Shown piece by piece: positions 45,701-57,235 of a DNA stretch of 64,000 nucleotides. Every line of letters begins with the position of its first letter. Within the stretch, counting starts at the first letter, position 1. The notes beneath the pieces were generated by a model that saw nothing but the letters and a program-made list of their open reading frames with translations, had not been told where the DNA came from and searched no databases. The position numbers and the translations under genes were made by a program. The DNA comes from Lycium barbarum (lineage: Eukaryota > Streptophyta > Magnoliopsida > Solanales > Solanaceae), in contig NC_083348.1 of assembly GCF_019175385.1 (NCBI RefSeq), forward strand, positions 3,797,001-3,861,000. The letters run 5' to 3'.

Positions 45701-46787
45701 GAGGTTCAGACTCTGGCCAACAGTTTCGTCTGTCTCGATATTTCAGCCCCCGGCAGGATCTTAGCCTGTATTGAGGCGAAGTCATCATTGTTGGATCTGA
45801 TCAAGGCTCAACAGTTTGAGGATGCTCAGTTGAGCAAGATCCGAGATAGGGTTTCGAGAGGGGAGGCCAAGGAGGCCGAGATTAATTCTGAGGGCATTTT
45901 GAGGATTAGAGGATACGTGTACGTTCCTCGTGTTGGTGATTTGATTCAGTTGATCTTATCTGAGGCTCATAGCTCTCGCTATTCCATTCACTCGGGAGCG
46001 ACTAAGATGTACCATGACTTGAGGTAGCACTATTGGTGGCATCGTATGAAAAGAGATATAGTTTGATTTTATGACTAAGTGTGGGAATTGTCAGCAGGTA
46101 AAGTATGAGCACCAGCGACCCGGTGGGGGTGCTTCAGAGGATGCCCATTACAGAGTGGAAGTGGGAGAATATCACCATGGATTTCATCAATGGTCTTCCG
46201 AAGACCCTTGGCAAGTTTGATTCTATTTGGGTGATAGTGGACAAGCTAAGTCCGCTCACTTTGTTCCGGTTCAGGTTTCCTATACCGCGGAGAAGTTAGC
46301 TAAGATGTATATTCGGGATATTGTGAGATTACATGGGATCCCTATTTCGATTGTATCTGATCAGGGTACTATCTTCACTTTCCGATTAAGTCCGTTTGAG
46401 ATTGTGGATTGTATCGGTGATGTAGCTTATGAGTTAGCATTGCCGCCAGGCTTGGCGGGAGTTTATCCGATCTTTCATGTTTCGATGCTGAAGAAGTGCC
46501 ATGCTGACGGTACCTACATTGTCCATTGGGATTCTATATTGCTTGATGAGAATTTGACTTATGAGGAGAAGCCTATCGCGATCTTGGATAGGCAGGTTCA
46601 GAAGTTGAGGTCAAAGGAAATTGCTTCTGTGAAGATGCAATGGAAGCACCGTCCTGTGGAAGAGGCTACTTGGGAGACCGAGTCTGACATGCGTAGCCTA
46701 TATCCCCAGTTGTTCACTGATTCAAGCATTTCCCCACTTCCTTCTTTTCTTCGCTCGAGGACGAGCGACGGTTCAATTGGTATCTAA
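45700..46787 (+). pseudogene. E5 integrase with core deletion and chromodomain-like tail
   Basis: HHCC zinc region around 45960-46100 (HSSRYSIHSGATKMYHDL, then CGNCQQVK, with stops). The core starts ITMDFINGLP with the first Asp near 46180, changes frame near 46250, and reaches the second Asp in IVSDQGTIFT. At about 46380 it jumps straight to the C-terminal domain (SPFEIVDCIGDVAYELALPPG), losing FHPQTDGQ and the catalytic Glu. The tail AILDRQVQKLRSKEIASVKMQW...EEATWE is chromodomain-like. The stop TAA (46785-46787) directly abuts the 3' LTR. Confidence 0.9.
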
Positions 46788-49688
46788 TGTAACGACCCCT
46801 TTGGTCCATATAGTCTTTTCGGCATTTTCGCCCATTCCCGAGCATTGATTAGCTCACTTTTGACCCGAGGGAACCGTTGACATGCTTCCAGAGGTGTCTA
46901 GATCAGATTTAGGCAACTTTTGGGAAATATAGGCTTAAAGTGAAAATATTTGACTCGAAGTTGACTTTAGGGTAAACGAACCCTTTTCGAAATTCTGTCA
47001 ATTTTGAGAGGTTAGGATGATCATTTAATACTTGGGTGTGTATTTGGTCCGCTTCCCAATGCACTTGGATGTATTTCGGGACTTGGGTTGGGAATTTGGA
47101 ATTAAGGCATCGGGGGTTGACTTGGTCAATGAGACCTCCGTTGGGAATTCTGAGGCCACGGTCGCGTTCGTAGCGCGTTTTTATGTGTGTCTAGGTATAT
47201 GGTATACAAGCAGATGGCCTCGGGAACTAGTCAAAAAATCGGATCGAGTTACGAAACTTTGGGAGTTTTTTGGTGTCTGGTGCCCGCTTTGGCGGCACCA
47301 GCACTGCAGCAGCAGCACCGCTGGAGCAGTAGCCCTGCCGCTGGAGCAGTCAATGATTGTTGGTCATTACCACTGAAGAGATCAAGTGACCGCTAAAGCA
47401 GCACTGCTGGGGCGGTCCCAGTGTCGCTGAAGAGGGTGACGGGTAGTTTTGTAAAGTTAATGAAGATTTAAAAACCCTTAGACCCTCATTATGTCCCATT
47501 TCGATATTTGAGCTTGAAGAAACTGTTCTTAGGGATATTTGGAGGAGAATCTTGGAGGCAAATCTTGCCCATTTCTTCATTCTTCCTTTAATCCATTATC
47601 ATGTTAGATTCCGCTTTTCCCTTAATAAACCTATGGTGATGAGAGTTCAAAGAAGGTTTTGGAAGAACATTGTCTCTAGGATTATTAATGATAAATTGGT
47701 GATGTTTATGCTTGATATTGACTAATCTAAGCTCGTTAATCATATATCTTCCACTTTTAGCGTTGAATTTCGGATTTGGAGACTTAGGGTTTATACCCAA
47801 TTTGGGGGTTTTGCTTGAAATCAGGAATTAGGCCAATCCTTGAGTTAAATCAACAATTAGTGGTTAGGTTATGATTACCTAGTACTTAATTTGGTAATTT
47901 GTCCCTGAATTTCCCATTTTGCCTTGTGGGCCCGTTTCCCTAATTTCTAAGGTTAGAATTGACCTAATTGAAATAATAGCGATATTAGTATCAATCTTCA
48001 TGATTTCTAATATAGAATTCAATTATGCTTAAACTACTTTGGATTTGAGGTTCAGCGGAAGGGCAAGGCAGATGAGTGATTTGTTGGTGTTACGGTTCGG
48101 CCATCCAGGTAGGTTATGGTTTACCTTTGGTATGACTTCGTATAGCGAAGAATATATTTAGATTATAATGTCGGAGACAGCATGTGAATCTTCGGGTATG
48201 AAGTCAGGTTGGATATTTCATTAGGTTGGGCCCCGATGTGTGTGTTGGGACTAGCCACCCCGTTATGTGTGCTTAAATTGTTCTACTTTGCTGGCTTGAT
48301 GCCATGAGTAGTTGGTAGATATTGAATTCTGTGTTATCGTCTTGATTGGGATAGAATTTACATATCCGTTGTTGGTATTTGTACTTCGATATGTTGTTGG
48401 CGTACCCATTGTTGGTACATGTGATATTGATATGTTGTTGGCATACCACTGTTGGTATTGTGATATGATACATTAGTGGCATACCCCATTATTGGTACTT
48501 GTGATATTAAACCTGATTGTTGATGATTGATATACACATTGCACACATTCTCTCTCATTCATGATGCATGGCGGATACCCGATGATGATTTGGTATCGTT
48601 GAGTGAGTAAACTGATATCTTGATAAACTCTTTTACTTGAGTGATTATGAGAAGGCCGATGTCCGAAGATCGATTCCGGAATCGTTGATTGTGTGAAATT
48701 GATATTTGACAGACTTTTTTACTTGAGTGATTATTAGATGGCCAATGTCCGATGTTCTGTTTTGGCATCATTGTTGCATGGCCGATTCTGATGATATCCC
48801 AAAATTGTTGTTAGTGCATGGACTCCGCGGGTCCCCCAGGGTGGTGCCGGTGAGAATCCCCCCGTGAGTAAACATCCGGGATCCCGTCTGTCTGTTGGGA
48901 AAAGATCCGGGACTGGTGGCACTTAGACTTCGCGAGTCGCGCTGGGTTGTGCTATCGAGACGTCGATATTTCCGTCTGGAGTACATTGTACACCTCATTT
49001 GCATGGAATTACATTGCATTCATACCATTATTGCACTGCATTGCATTATGATTTGATTGAGAGGCTTGGTGATTGGATTGTGATGATTTGGATTGGATCG
49101 GATGTATTCAGACTTGACATATTTGGATTTAGATGCTTTACATAGGCGATGACGGATGCTCGGTTGCGATTATATTATCTTATGCTTGGTTGGTTTATTT
49201 TCTTATCTGCTTTATTATCTGAATTGTGTTAACTATGCTTAGTCGGCCGATGATGCCTACCAGTACTGTTGTTTGTACTGACCTGCACTTGCTGCATTTT
49301 TTTTATGAATGCAGAGTACCAGGTCGGATCCACTTCCGTGACCCGTGGATGATCGACGCTTTAGCTTTCTCTCGAGTTTCCAGGGTGAGCATGGCGTCAT
49401 CATATGTCCTATTTTTATTTCAGAGACATAGACATTTATGTATTAGTATTCCAGATTGTCTTATTCTCCTTAGAGGCTCTTGTATTATTCAGACTAGACC
49501 CAGGGGTATTTGTTGTCTTCCGAACTTGCTACTACTTACATATAGATAAATCGTGGGGCTTACATATTTGTTCTATTCCGCTGTTTAAAATTAGTACTTT
49601 CGTGTATTATTCATTATTGGGTTGAGGGTTTTCTTATCGAGATGGGAAAGTAAGTGCCCGCACGGCCTAAGCAAAATGGGTCGTGACA
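46788..49688 (+). repeat. E5 3' LTR
   Basis: TGTAACGACCCC...GGGTCGTGACA, 2901 bp. Palindromic CCGCTG cassette at 47281-47445 (one extra unit compared with the partner). 41-bp array at 48358-48516. The canonical G-run polypurine tract is missing just upstream, where the sequence reads GGTTCAATTGGTATCTAA. Confidence 0.9.
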
Positions 49689-49693
49689 CCGTC

Positions 49694-49882
49694 TTTATTA
49701 TGTTATGAACTCCAAAAGAGGCTCGTTGACAGATATGTACAATTAGTTGTTCTGTGACCTTCTCGGTCCATATTTTGTTATATCATTTTGACAGCCTTCT
49801 CGGCTTGTATACATGGGCACAGTTTGGCGTCTTGTATATATATCTTGGGCTTGTGTCCCTTATAGTTTATGATATCTGTTAG
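49694..49882 (+). repeat. E4 5' LTR, second segment
   Basis: Resumes E4's LTR after E5 (the CCATATTTTGTTATATCATTTTGACAGCC...GGCTTGTATA region, shared with S3 at 53110-53160). Ends at ATTAT (49878-49882), the left duplication of S2. Confidence 0.8.
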
Positions 49883-50558
49883 TTAGCATTATTGTCACGA
49901 CCTAAACTAGAAGGGCCAGGACAGGCACCTGACCATACTAGTCAAGTACCACCTAACGTACATTTGTAACATAAACGTCAACATAGGTAGGCCGATAGTG
50001 TCTCCACGTGACAACTCACTGACTCATAGACGAACATGACTGAATAAAATAGTCTGTAAAGACACGACTTTATAAACATGCTATCATATTGTACGAGCCA
50101 ACACAACTATCATATACATCTGTACTACAATGTGTGAATCAACAAGACTATACTACCTCTGACTGTACATAACTGTCTACGAGCCTCTACTGGAGTACAT
50201 ATAACATAACGTGGTTAGGACAGGGCCCCGACATGCCCATGCATAAGTATATATATGTAATCATGCTGACTCACGGCTACTCCGGAACAAGTGGAGTGCA
50301 ACAACACTGGCCGCTGAGCTGATATCCTACTGGACGAGTCACCAACCTGTATCTCAAGACCTGCGGGCATGAAACGCAGTCCCTCAGGCAATAGGGGAGT
50401 CAGTATGAATAATGTACCGAGTATGTAAAGCATGAAAAACAACATATATAAGAAACATGGAAATAATATGAGATAAAAAGAAACAACCTGTATGTTTGAA
50501 TGCCTATGAGGGTGTAAACTAAGCATGCTTCCTTTAAATAAGAATCATATATGTATAT

Positions 50559-53347
50559 TGTTATAGCTCGCACTTTCAGAGCATGAGCATGCTACATACT
50601 TCAATGTACTAATGGAGTATCGGAGATTTCCCATGAAGATTTGGAAGGTACAAGCCATGGGATGTACGTAACAATGAAGTAAAGGATGAATTAGGATCTC
50701 GTAAGTCATAACCGGGAAGGACAACCTTGAAATCAAAGGACATGACCATTATCAAGTATGATTAATGATGAATATCATGTATGGAGAGTTTCGGAAGATT
50801 CCAGGACCAAGAAAATCAAAGAAAATAAGTTTGTCAAAAAGTTAGAAAAAAGTTGGCATAATTTTGGACAGAATTTTGGGTCAACTTTGGAGGGGTATAT
50901 CTCCAGGTATATTAGGAGTTTTAAGGTGTTTCAAAATCCTAAAATGAATTTCATCGAGTCTAGTTTCCAATGCAACAAACCGCTCATCAAAACGACATCG
51001 GAGTAGGGAGTTATGGCCATTTTAAGATAACCTTTCCAACTGCCAAATGGCTTCTGCGGGTCCCACTTGAAAAAGTCGGTGGAACCGACTTCTAAGGGGT
51101 ATAAACCCCCCCCCCCCCATCAGCCCCATTGTTTCACCATTCTTCACTCCCATGATTTATAGAAACCTCCTAACACATCCCCCAAACATTTATAGCCCAT
51201 TAAATCAAGAATTTAATAAGATTACACCAAACTAGTCCATGAAAGGTGATTGTTCTTGCTTCTACTTGATGTTGTGGTGTGTTTGGCCTTGAAGAAAATT
51301 GGTGTGGCTAAATTTCTTCAATTATAAGGTATGTTCATCATCCTATCTCTTATGTTGAGTAGATTTGAAGGTTTAGAAAGTCTTAAAAGAGAAAATAGTT
51401 ATGGAGGAATAGTGATAAAGTGTTGTGTTGTAGTTGTTGTGTTTATGGACTATTTTGAGCATGTTGTGGCCGTGTGGTTGGGGTGATTTACATGTATATG
51501 GATGGTATCTAATATTGTAGGTGTGTTGATGAGATTATGCTCCTTGATTGGGAAGAAAAGAAATGTATATTGTTGTTGTATGTTGAAAAACATCATGTGG
51601 GATGTTTTATGGAATATTTTGGTATTGATGATGATGTTGTTGATATTAGTATTGCTATTGTTGTTGTTTTATTGGTATTGTGATTTCGGGCTAGGGATAT
51701 AAATAGGGGAAATTCTGCCCGAATTTCGGCAGATTCTAAAGGGGTTTAATTTGAAGGCTTAAGATAAGCATATGACGATAAGCCTAACAATAATATGAAT
51801 TCTCTTGAATGTAGATTTAAGAGCTTGGGAGGATAACCATTAATAGTTAAAGTTAAGGCGACCGAAAAGGTATGTTAAGGCTAGTCCCTTTCTTTCAAAA
51901 GGCATGATTCCTATGTTATGATTCCATATGTGTTTCCATAACCTTCTTACTTCCAGAAGTAAGAAGTTCATGATTCTTAAAGCTTTTTATGATACTAAAG
52001 ATGAGATGTTTTCTATGATGAACATGATGATGATGATTCCATTTCTAGAAATTCCAAAGCTTGTGATTTTAATGCTATTATGAGATTATTGAGCTTATTT
52101 CATGATTTCCTTGATTTTATTCATTATTGTTGATCTCACCTTATGATAATTGTTCCTTCAAGGTGCGATATAGTGATGATGATTATTCCATAATATAATC
52201 GGAGGTTACCGACCTTACGTCACTCCGATAAAGTTGTAGCTTTTACTTGGGCTCTCATGCATGCTTATTTTTATGTATGATTACACTGGGCTGAGTTGGC
52301 CGGGCAGACACAACTACGTTGGGCGTAGTGGGCGGCTAATGATAACACTGCGCCTATATGGCTTATGATAATTGTTCCTTCAAGGTGAGATTTAGCGAGG
52401 ATGATTATTCCATAATATAATCGGAGGTTACCGACCTTACGTCACTCCGATAAAGTTATAGCTTTTACTTGGGCTCTTATGCATGCTTATTTTTATGTAT
52501 GATTACACTGGGCCTAGTTGGCTGGGCAGACACAACTACGGTAGGCGTAGTGGGCGGCTAATGATAACACTGCGCCTATATAGCCGGGCAAGATAACACC
52601 GTGCCTATATGGCCGGGCAAGATAACACTGTGCCTATATGGCCGGGCAAGACAACACCGTGCCTATATGGCCGGGCAAGATAACACCTCGCCTATATGGC
52701 CGGACAAGATAACACCGTACTTATATGGTCGGGCAGTTTACTTATATGTATATTTATAATATTGATTTAAAAAGTTAAAGCTAAGCATGCATGGTATCCA
52801 CCTTATGAGGCAATCAGATGTACAGGTTATCTTTATTTCATGTTATGTTCTATATTTCTTATTATGTTGTTATTCATGCCTTACATACTCAGTGCACTAT
52901 TCGTACTGACGTCCTTTCTTGTGGACGCTGCGCTCATGCCCGCAAGTAGGCAGGGAGACGGATCAGATCTGTAGGTGTTTTATCAGTGGATTCTCAGGAG
53001 TACTCCACTTACTTCGGAGCTGCAGTCTGTTTGGTATTAGTCCTTATGGTCGCTTGTATTCTATGTAGAGGCTCGTAGACACGTGTGTCCAGTTAGACGT
53101 TTCATAACCCTACCATTTCATATCATTGTATAACATTTTAGTAGCCTTGTCGGCTGGTGATGATGGACATAATTGTTGAAGATTATATAGAGATGTGCCG
53201 TTATATTGTGATATATGTCCTTACAGATTATGATATCCAGGAGCTATCTTTATGGTCCACCCAGAAATGTTTATGAGATGTATGTTTAGAGGTGCTCGGT
53301 GTGTTAGCTCCGGGTGCGCGTCGTGGCCCTCTGGCTGGGTCGTGACA
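50559..53347 (+). mobile_element. S3: solo LTR nested in S2
   Basis: TGTTATAGCTCGC...GGGTCGTGACA, 2789 bp, plus orientation. Flanks TATAT (50554-50558) and TATGC (53348-53352) match only in part, so the duplication is weak or mutated. TATAAA at 51100-51105, next to a run of 13 C (51106-51118). The cassette before it pairs AAGTCGGT with ACCGACTT (51073-51092). The start TGTTATAGCTCG is shared with S4. Non-coding; 51119-52140 shows no gene. Confidence 0.75.
52141..52736. repeat. 222-bp duplication plus 29-bp array in S3
   Basis: TTATGATAATTGTTCCTTCAAGG opens copies at 52141 and 52363, each containing the conserved ATCGGAG...CTCCGAT hairpin. Six 29-bp units (GATAACACCGTGCCTATATGGCCGGGCAA) follow from 52563 to 52736. 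The doubled hairpin is unique to this LTR here. Confidence 0.9.
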
Positions 53348-55120
53348 TATGCTATATATAAGCCACTCAGTGGGGCTATGTTGTCAATATACGCTATTCG
53401 GCCTTAATAGGACTCAGTGTGGAACTACCCGACCATAATGGGACTCGGTGTGAATACCCTGCTGATCAGTGGTTGCACGATAGGTGCCTACCCAGTCGAC
53501 TCTAGCGTGACTCGGTGTCAGAAAGTACATGTACATGTGTGTCTATATATATATATATATAATGCATGAATGACTCATAAAATGGATACATATATGTACA
53601 TAATGCATGAATGATAAGAAGACAATCTGAATCTATCGAAGTGACGTAAGGTTGTTGCACCTCCGATTATCACTTATAGAGCTAACATCATCCACATATC
53701 TTACCTTGAAGGATCAATGATCATAGGATTAGATAAATAATCATAAGAAAAGATCGATAATATGATAAGGAGATCAATAACATAATCTCCCTAGCATTTC
53801 TAAGAATGGAATCACTTTAGAGGTCGTTCGTTCATTTCATATGGATCATGCCAAAAAGAAGGAAAGGGATAGCCTTAACATACCTTATCTGTTTACTACT
53901 AATATCCATTGTTTTTCTTCCAACGTTCGCCAATCTAAAATAAGAAAATAAGAACCAAGATTAACCATCAGAATTCTCATAAGCCAAGTTTAAGCTAGTA
54001 AGTACTTTACGTGAATTCGGGCAGCATTTCCCCTATAATATTGACTTCCATCCGATCCCACATTCAATCTAGGTAACCATATAACATCCACAACAAGATT
54101 TACACAGTTTAATCCATCCAAAACAGTTCTACATTACTCCATAATCTTTACTAAAATCAATCCGTAAACATACCATTTCAGTTTCACTTTCTAACTTCAA
54201 GTTTATAATTTTCCTTTCAATAATCCATTCCATGAACACACATATACTCTCAACAACATTAAGCACATGTTCACAACATCATGAATAAATCATAATAACC
54301 ATATTCCAGCCACAACCATTTCATAACACAACCACAGGGTAGGTTGGTATTCAACAACACCTTGAACATGAGTTTTCATGCTTCTTTCTTATGATTCATC
54401 CATCCAATAATTCCTACAACACTTCTAATACTTAAATACAAGGAAGGAAGGGTAGATCTTACCTTTACAGACCTTTCTTCACCTTGAAGGATCTTCAAAA
54501 ACTCAGCACATCATTAACGACAATAAGCCTCAACTAGTTCCTTAGTCTTCTATTGTGTTTCTTCACTTTTAGAGGGTTAGATCTTGAGGTAAATCACTTA
54601 GTTAATGTTCTATGAACTAGGAGAGGAGTTTAGGGTCTTTAGGGAGATTTTGGAATTAGAGAGATATGAGTAAATCAAATAAAATGGACTGATCAACGAA
54701 ATATAAGCCCTGAAAGTCGGCCACCGCCAAGAAAATATGGTCTCTACATTGCAATTGTATAATTTTGTACGGTCCATAATTTTCACCGTACTTCTCCGAT
54801 TTGTGATCTGTCAATTGCATTGGAAAGAAAACTCTCTGAAATTAAATTTACATAGGTTATGTATTCCATAAATCCTCGTATTCTAGGAGATACATCTCTC
54901 TCAAGTTGGACAAAAAAATTTGTCCAGAAATTTTGCAAATTTTCCCAAAGTTTCGTCAAACTTAATTTCTTCAATTTGCTTGATCGTGAAACCTTTGGAT
55001 AAATGATTAACACTTGTTAAAAGTATTCCTTAAACTTATAAGGGTTTCATGGCCTTACCCGGCTTACGTTAGTTTACTTACGACACAAACGATGCGAGAT
55101 TTTCAAGGTGTAACAATTAT

Positions 55121-55217
55121 GGCCCACTTGGTATGATTATGTGATGCATGTATGTCATGTGGTGCTCGGTAGGTTAGCTCTGGGTGCACGTCATGGCCCT
55201 CTGGTTGGGTCGTGACA
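55121..55217 (+). repeat. E4 5' LTR, third segment
   Basis: GGCCCACTTGGTATG...GGGTCGTGACA, the end of E4's LTR, immediately followed by its primer site. Confidence 0.85.
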
Positions 55218-55221
55218 AAAG

Positions 55222-55233
55222 TGGTATCAAAGC
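55222..55233 (+). other. E4 primer binding site
   Basis: TGGTATCAAAGC, one base off the Met-tRNA consensus TGGTATCAGAGC, four bases after the LTR. Confidence 0.85.
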
Positions 55234-55524
55234 AGTTCGTTTGAGGGCTGTCTATGAGCCGTGTCTAGTAGAGTCTGTTTATGGGTGTGCAGTGCACCAC
55301 ACTTATAAACAGGAGGCTGCAGGACATTTAGGAAGATTGCCTTTCTTTCTTATCTTATATCGTGTGATAGAGCCATGTTATAAGGATTCCTTTTTCCTGA
55401 CCGTAAGTTATGATTTCAGTAATGCTTGTGACGAGGAAAGCTTCAGTGGCCTAAATGGAAAATTAGTGGCAGATAGGAGAACTGTTCGGATACTTCTTGT
55501 AGATGTTGAGGAGGGCGAGTCCTA

Positions 55525-56640
55525 GAATGAGGTTCCATCTCAAACCTCTCATACTCCCCCCGCATCACAGGAGCATAGAGGAGCTAAGCTCCAGCGCTAG
55601 CTCCAGTACCCCTAGTTCCTCCACCTGATGCCTCATGCTAGGAGATGCAAGAGGCTATTCGCTTGTTGACTAAGTTAGTAGCTGCTCAGGCCTAACGTTA
55701 GGGGATGGGTCATGGTGACAGGGCTGTTAGTGCCAGGGTTCGAGATTTTAAAATTTAGACCTTACATAATTTTTTGGCTCGAAACCCGATGAGGACCTGC
55801 GAAACTTTATAGATGGGATGTTGAGGACATTGCGGGTGATGCATGCTTTAGATACAGAGTAAGTAGAGCTGGCTTCCTATAGATTATGGGATGTTGTTGT
55901 TCATTGGTATGAGACCTGGGTGTCGTCCAGATGAGTCAATGCACCCCCACCTGTGTGGCAGAAGTTTACAGATGATTTTCTTGGACATTATTTGCCGCCA
56001 GATCCGACGGCCCCGAGCTGATAGGTTTTTGAACCTTAGACAGGGGAGCATGAGTGTTTGGGAGTATAGTCTTCGTTTTAATTCATTAGCTAGATATGCT
56101 TCAGCAGTTGTAGCTGAGATGGAGGATCGTGTTTACCGGTTTGTGAGTGGATTAGGACCACCCTTGATTAATAAATGCATGACGGTCTCCCATCAAACAG
56201 GTATGGACATTTCTCGTATTTAGGTGCACGTTCAGAATCTTAAGGAGCGTGAGCAGCAGCGGAGAGCCGAGCATGAGCATGAGCATGATAGGGGTCATAG
56301 TAAGAGAGCCAGATTTTCAAGTGTTGTTAGTGAGTTCAGAGGGAGTCAGAGGCAGAAGTATTCTAGATATTCAGGCCATTCATTGGCTAGTGCACCTCCG
56401 CGATTTATAGGCCTGAGATTTGATCGCTCTGCTTATTCAGGAGCAGGTCAGGGTTCCAGGGCCTCAGGTTCTCAGTAGAAGTGATTCAGGCCAGATGAGG
56501 CCACCTTTACCACGATGTACTCAGTGTGGTAAGCTACATATTGGACCGTGTCGCTTGGGTTTAAATGTTTGTTATGTTTGCGGTTAGTCAGGCCATATTA
56601 TGCGTTAGTGTCCGCTGAGAGGTGGTAGAGGTAGTCTAGC
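55525..56640 (+). pseudogene. E4 gag, interrupted
   Basis: Pieces in several frames: a proline-rich N-terminus (about 55525-55640), AIRLLTKLVAAQA, the capsid region with GSMSVWEYSLRFNSLARYA and VYRFVSGLGP (56040-56160), and a basic tail with HVQNLKEREQQRRAEHEHEHDRGHSKRARF (56224-56330). Two cysteine clusters follow (CTQCGKLHIGPC near 56518, then CYVCG...GHIMR.C near 56570-56615), a doubled knuckle as in many Del/Tekay gags. Stops at 56221, 56476, 56585 and about 56606 are all TAG at positions where CAG (Gln) is expected. 55234-55524 is leader; the frame that overlaps the LTR end there is noise. Confidence 0.8.
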
Positions 56641-56649
56641 CTACCGGAC

Positions 56650-57235
56650 CTTATTATCATTTGTACGCCCTCCAGGGTAAGGCTCTCAAGCACCAGCAGG
56701 TCGTGGTAGAGGCAGAGGGGGAGCGGTTCTCAGAACTGCATCTATGCATTATCTCGAGTCTTCGCCTGATGTTATTACAGGTATATTATCAGTATCTTCT
56801 CATAATGTATATGAATTGATTGATCCAGGTTCTACATTGTCATATGTTACTCCTCTTATTGCTGGTCAGTTTGGGGTGAAACCCGATTTGATTAATCCTT
56901 TTGAGGGGTCTACACCCGTTGGTGATCCAATGATAGCTAGATGGGAATACAGAAATTATGCAGTTATAGTTTGTGATCGTCATACTATGGCAGATTTGAT
57001 TGAGTTAGATATGGTAGACTTTGATGTTATTATGGGTATGGATTGGTTGGCTTCTTGTTATGCTAATGTTGATTGTAGAACGAAGATGGTTCGATTTTAG
57101 CTTTCGGGAGAGCCAGTTCTAGAGTGGAAGGCTAATATAGCATCACCGAGAGGTAGGTTTATTTGCTATATCAAGGCAAGGAAAATGATTGCCAAGGATT
57201 GTATTTATCATTTAGTCTAGGTTCAGGATATAGAA
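56650..57235 (+). pseudogene. E4 aspartic protease
   Basis: 56744-57100 is open. The box ELIDPGSTLSYVTP at about 56813-56854 carries the catalytic Asp in the DPGS form used by this clade. VDFDVIMGMDWLA (57016-57055) matches the conserved second half (DVILGMDWL). A TAG at 57098-57100 stands where Gln is usual (VRFQF), and EPVLEW follows. The protease would process gag-pol; it would be cut from RT by this stop. Confidence 0.85.

Larger units (their letters stand above)
20263..49688 (+). mobile_element. E5: Del/Tekay chromovirus nested in E4 5' LTR
   Basis: Flanked by a perfect 5-bp duplication CCGTC (20258-20262 and 49689-49693). The 5' LTR is 20263-21391 plus 40407-42162 (E6 removed) and the 3' LTR is 46788-49688, about 2.9 kb each. 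Primer site at 42166-42177; gag-pol at 42376-46787. A 160-base comparison of the LTRs (from 40402 and 47952) shows about 20 differences, so the insertion is old. Without E6 the element is about 10.4 kb. Confidence 0.9.
49883..55115 (-). mobile_element. S2: solo LTR in E4 5' LTR, itself split by S3
   Basis: TGTCACGACCTAAAC...GTGTAACA in minus orientation, flanked by perfect ATTAT duplications (49878-49882, 55116-55120). Without S3 it is 2444 bp. No internal region. Close in layout to E1's LTR (the AAGCCACTCAGTGGGGCTA piece at 53360 matches about 7588). Conserved hairpin at 53632-53665; minus TATATTT at 54699-54705; ACGGTCC cassette at 54715-54795. Non-coding throughout. Confidence 0.85.

Noticed and set aside
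51106..51118. Run of 13 C as a functional tract
   Set aside because: Most likely a homopolymer expansion next to the S3 TATA box; also a common sequencing-length error.
55184..55525. 113-codon ORF across the E4 LTR end and primer site
   Set aside because: Starts inside the LTR and runs through the leader; no gag features, and gag-like peptides only appear later in other frames.
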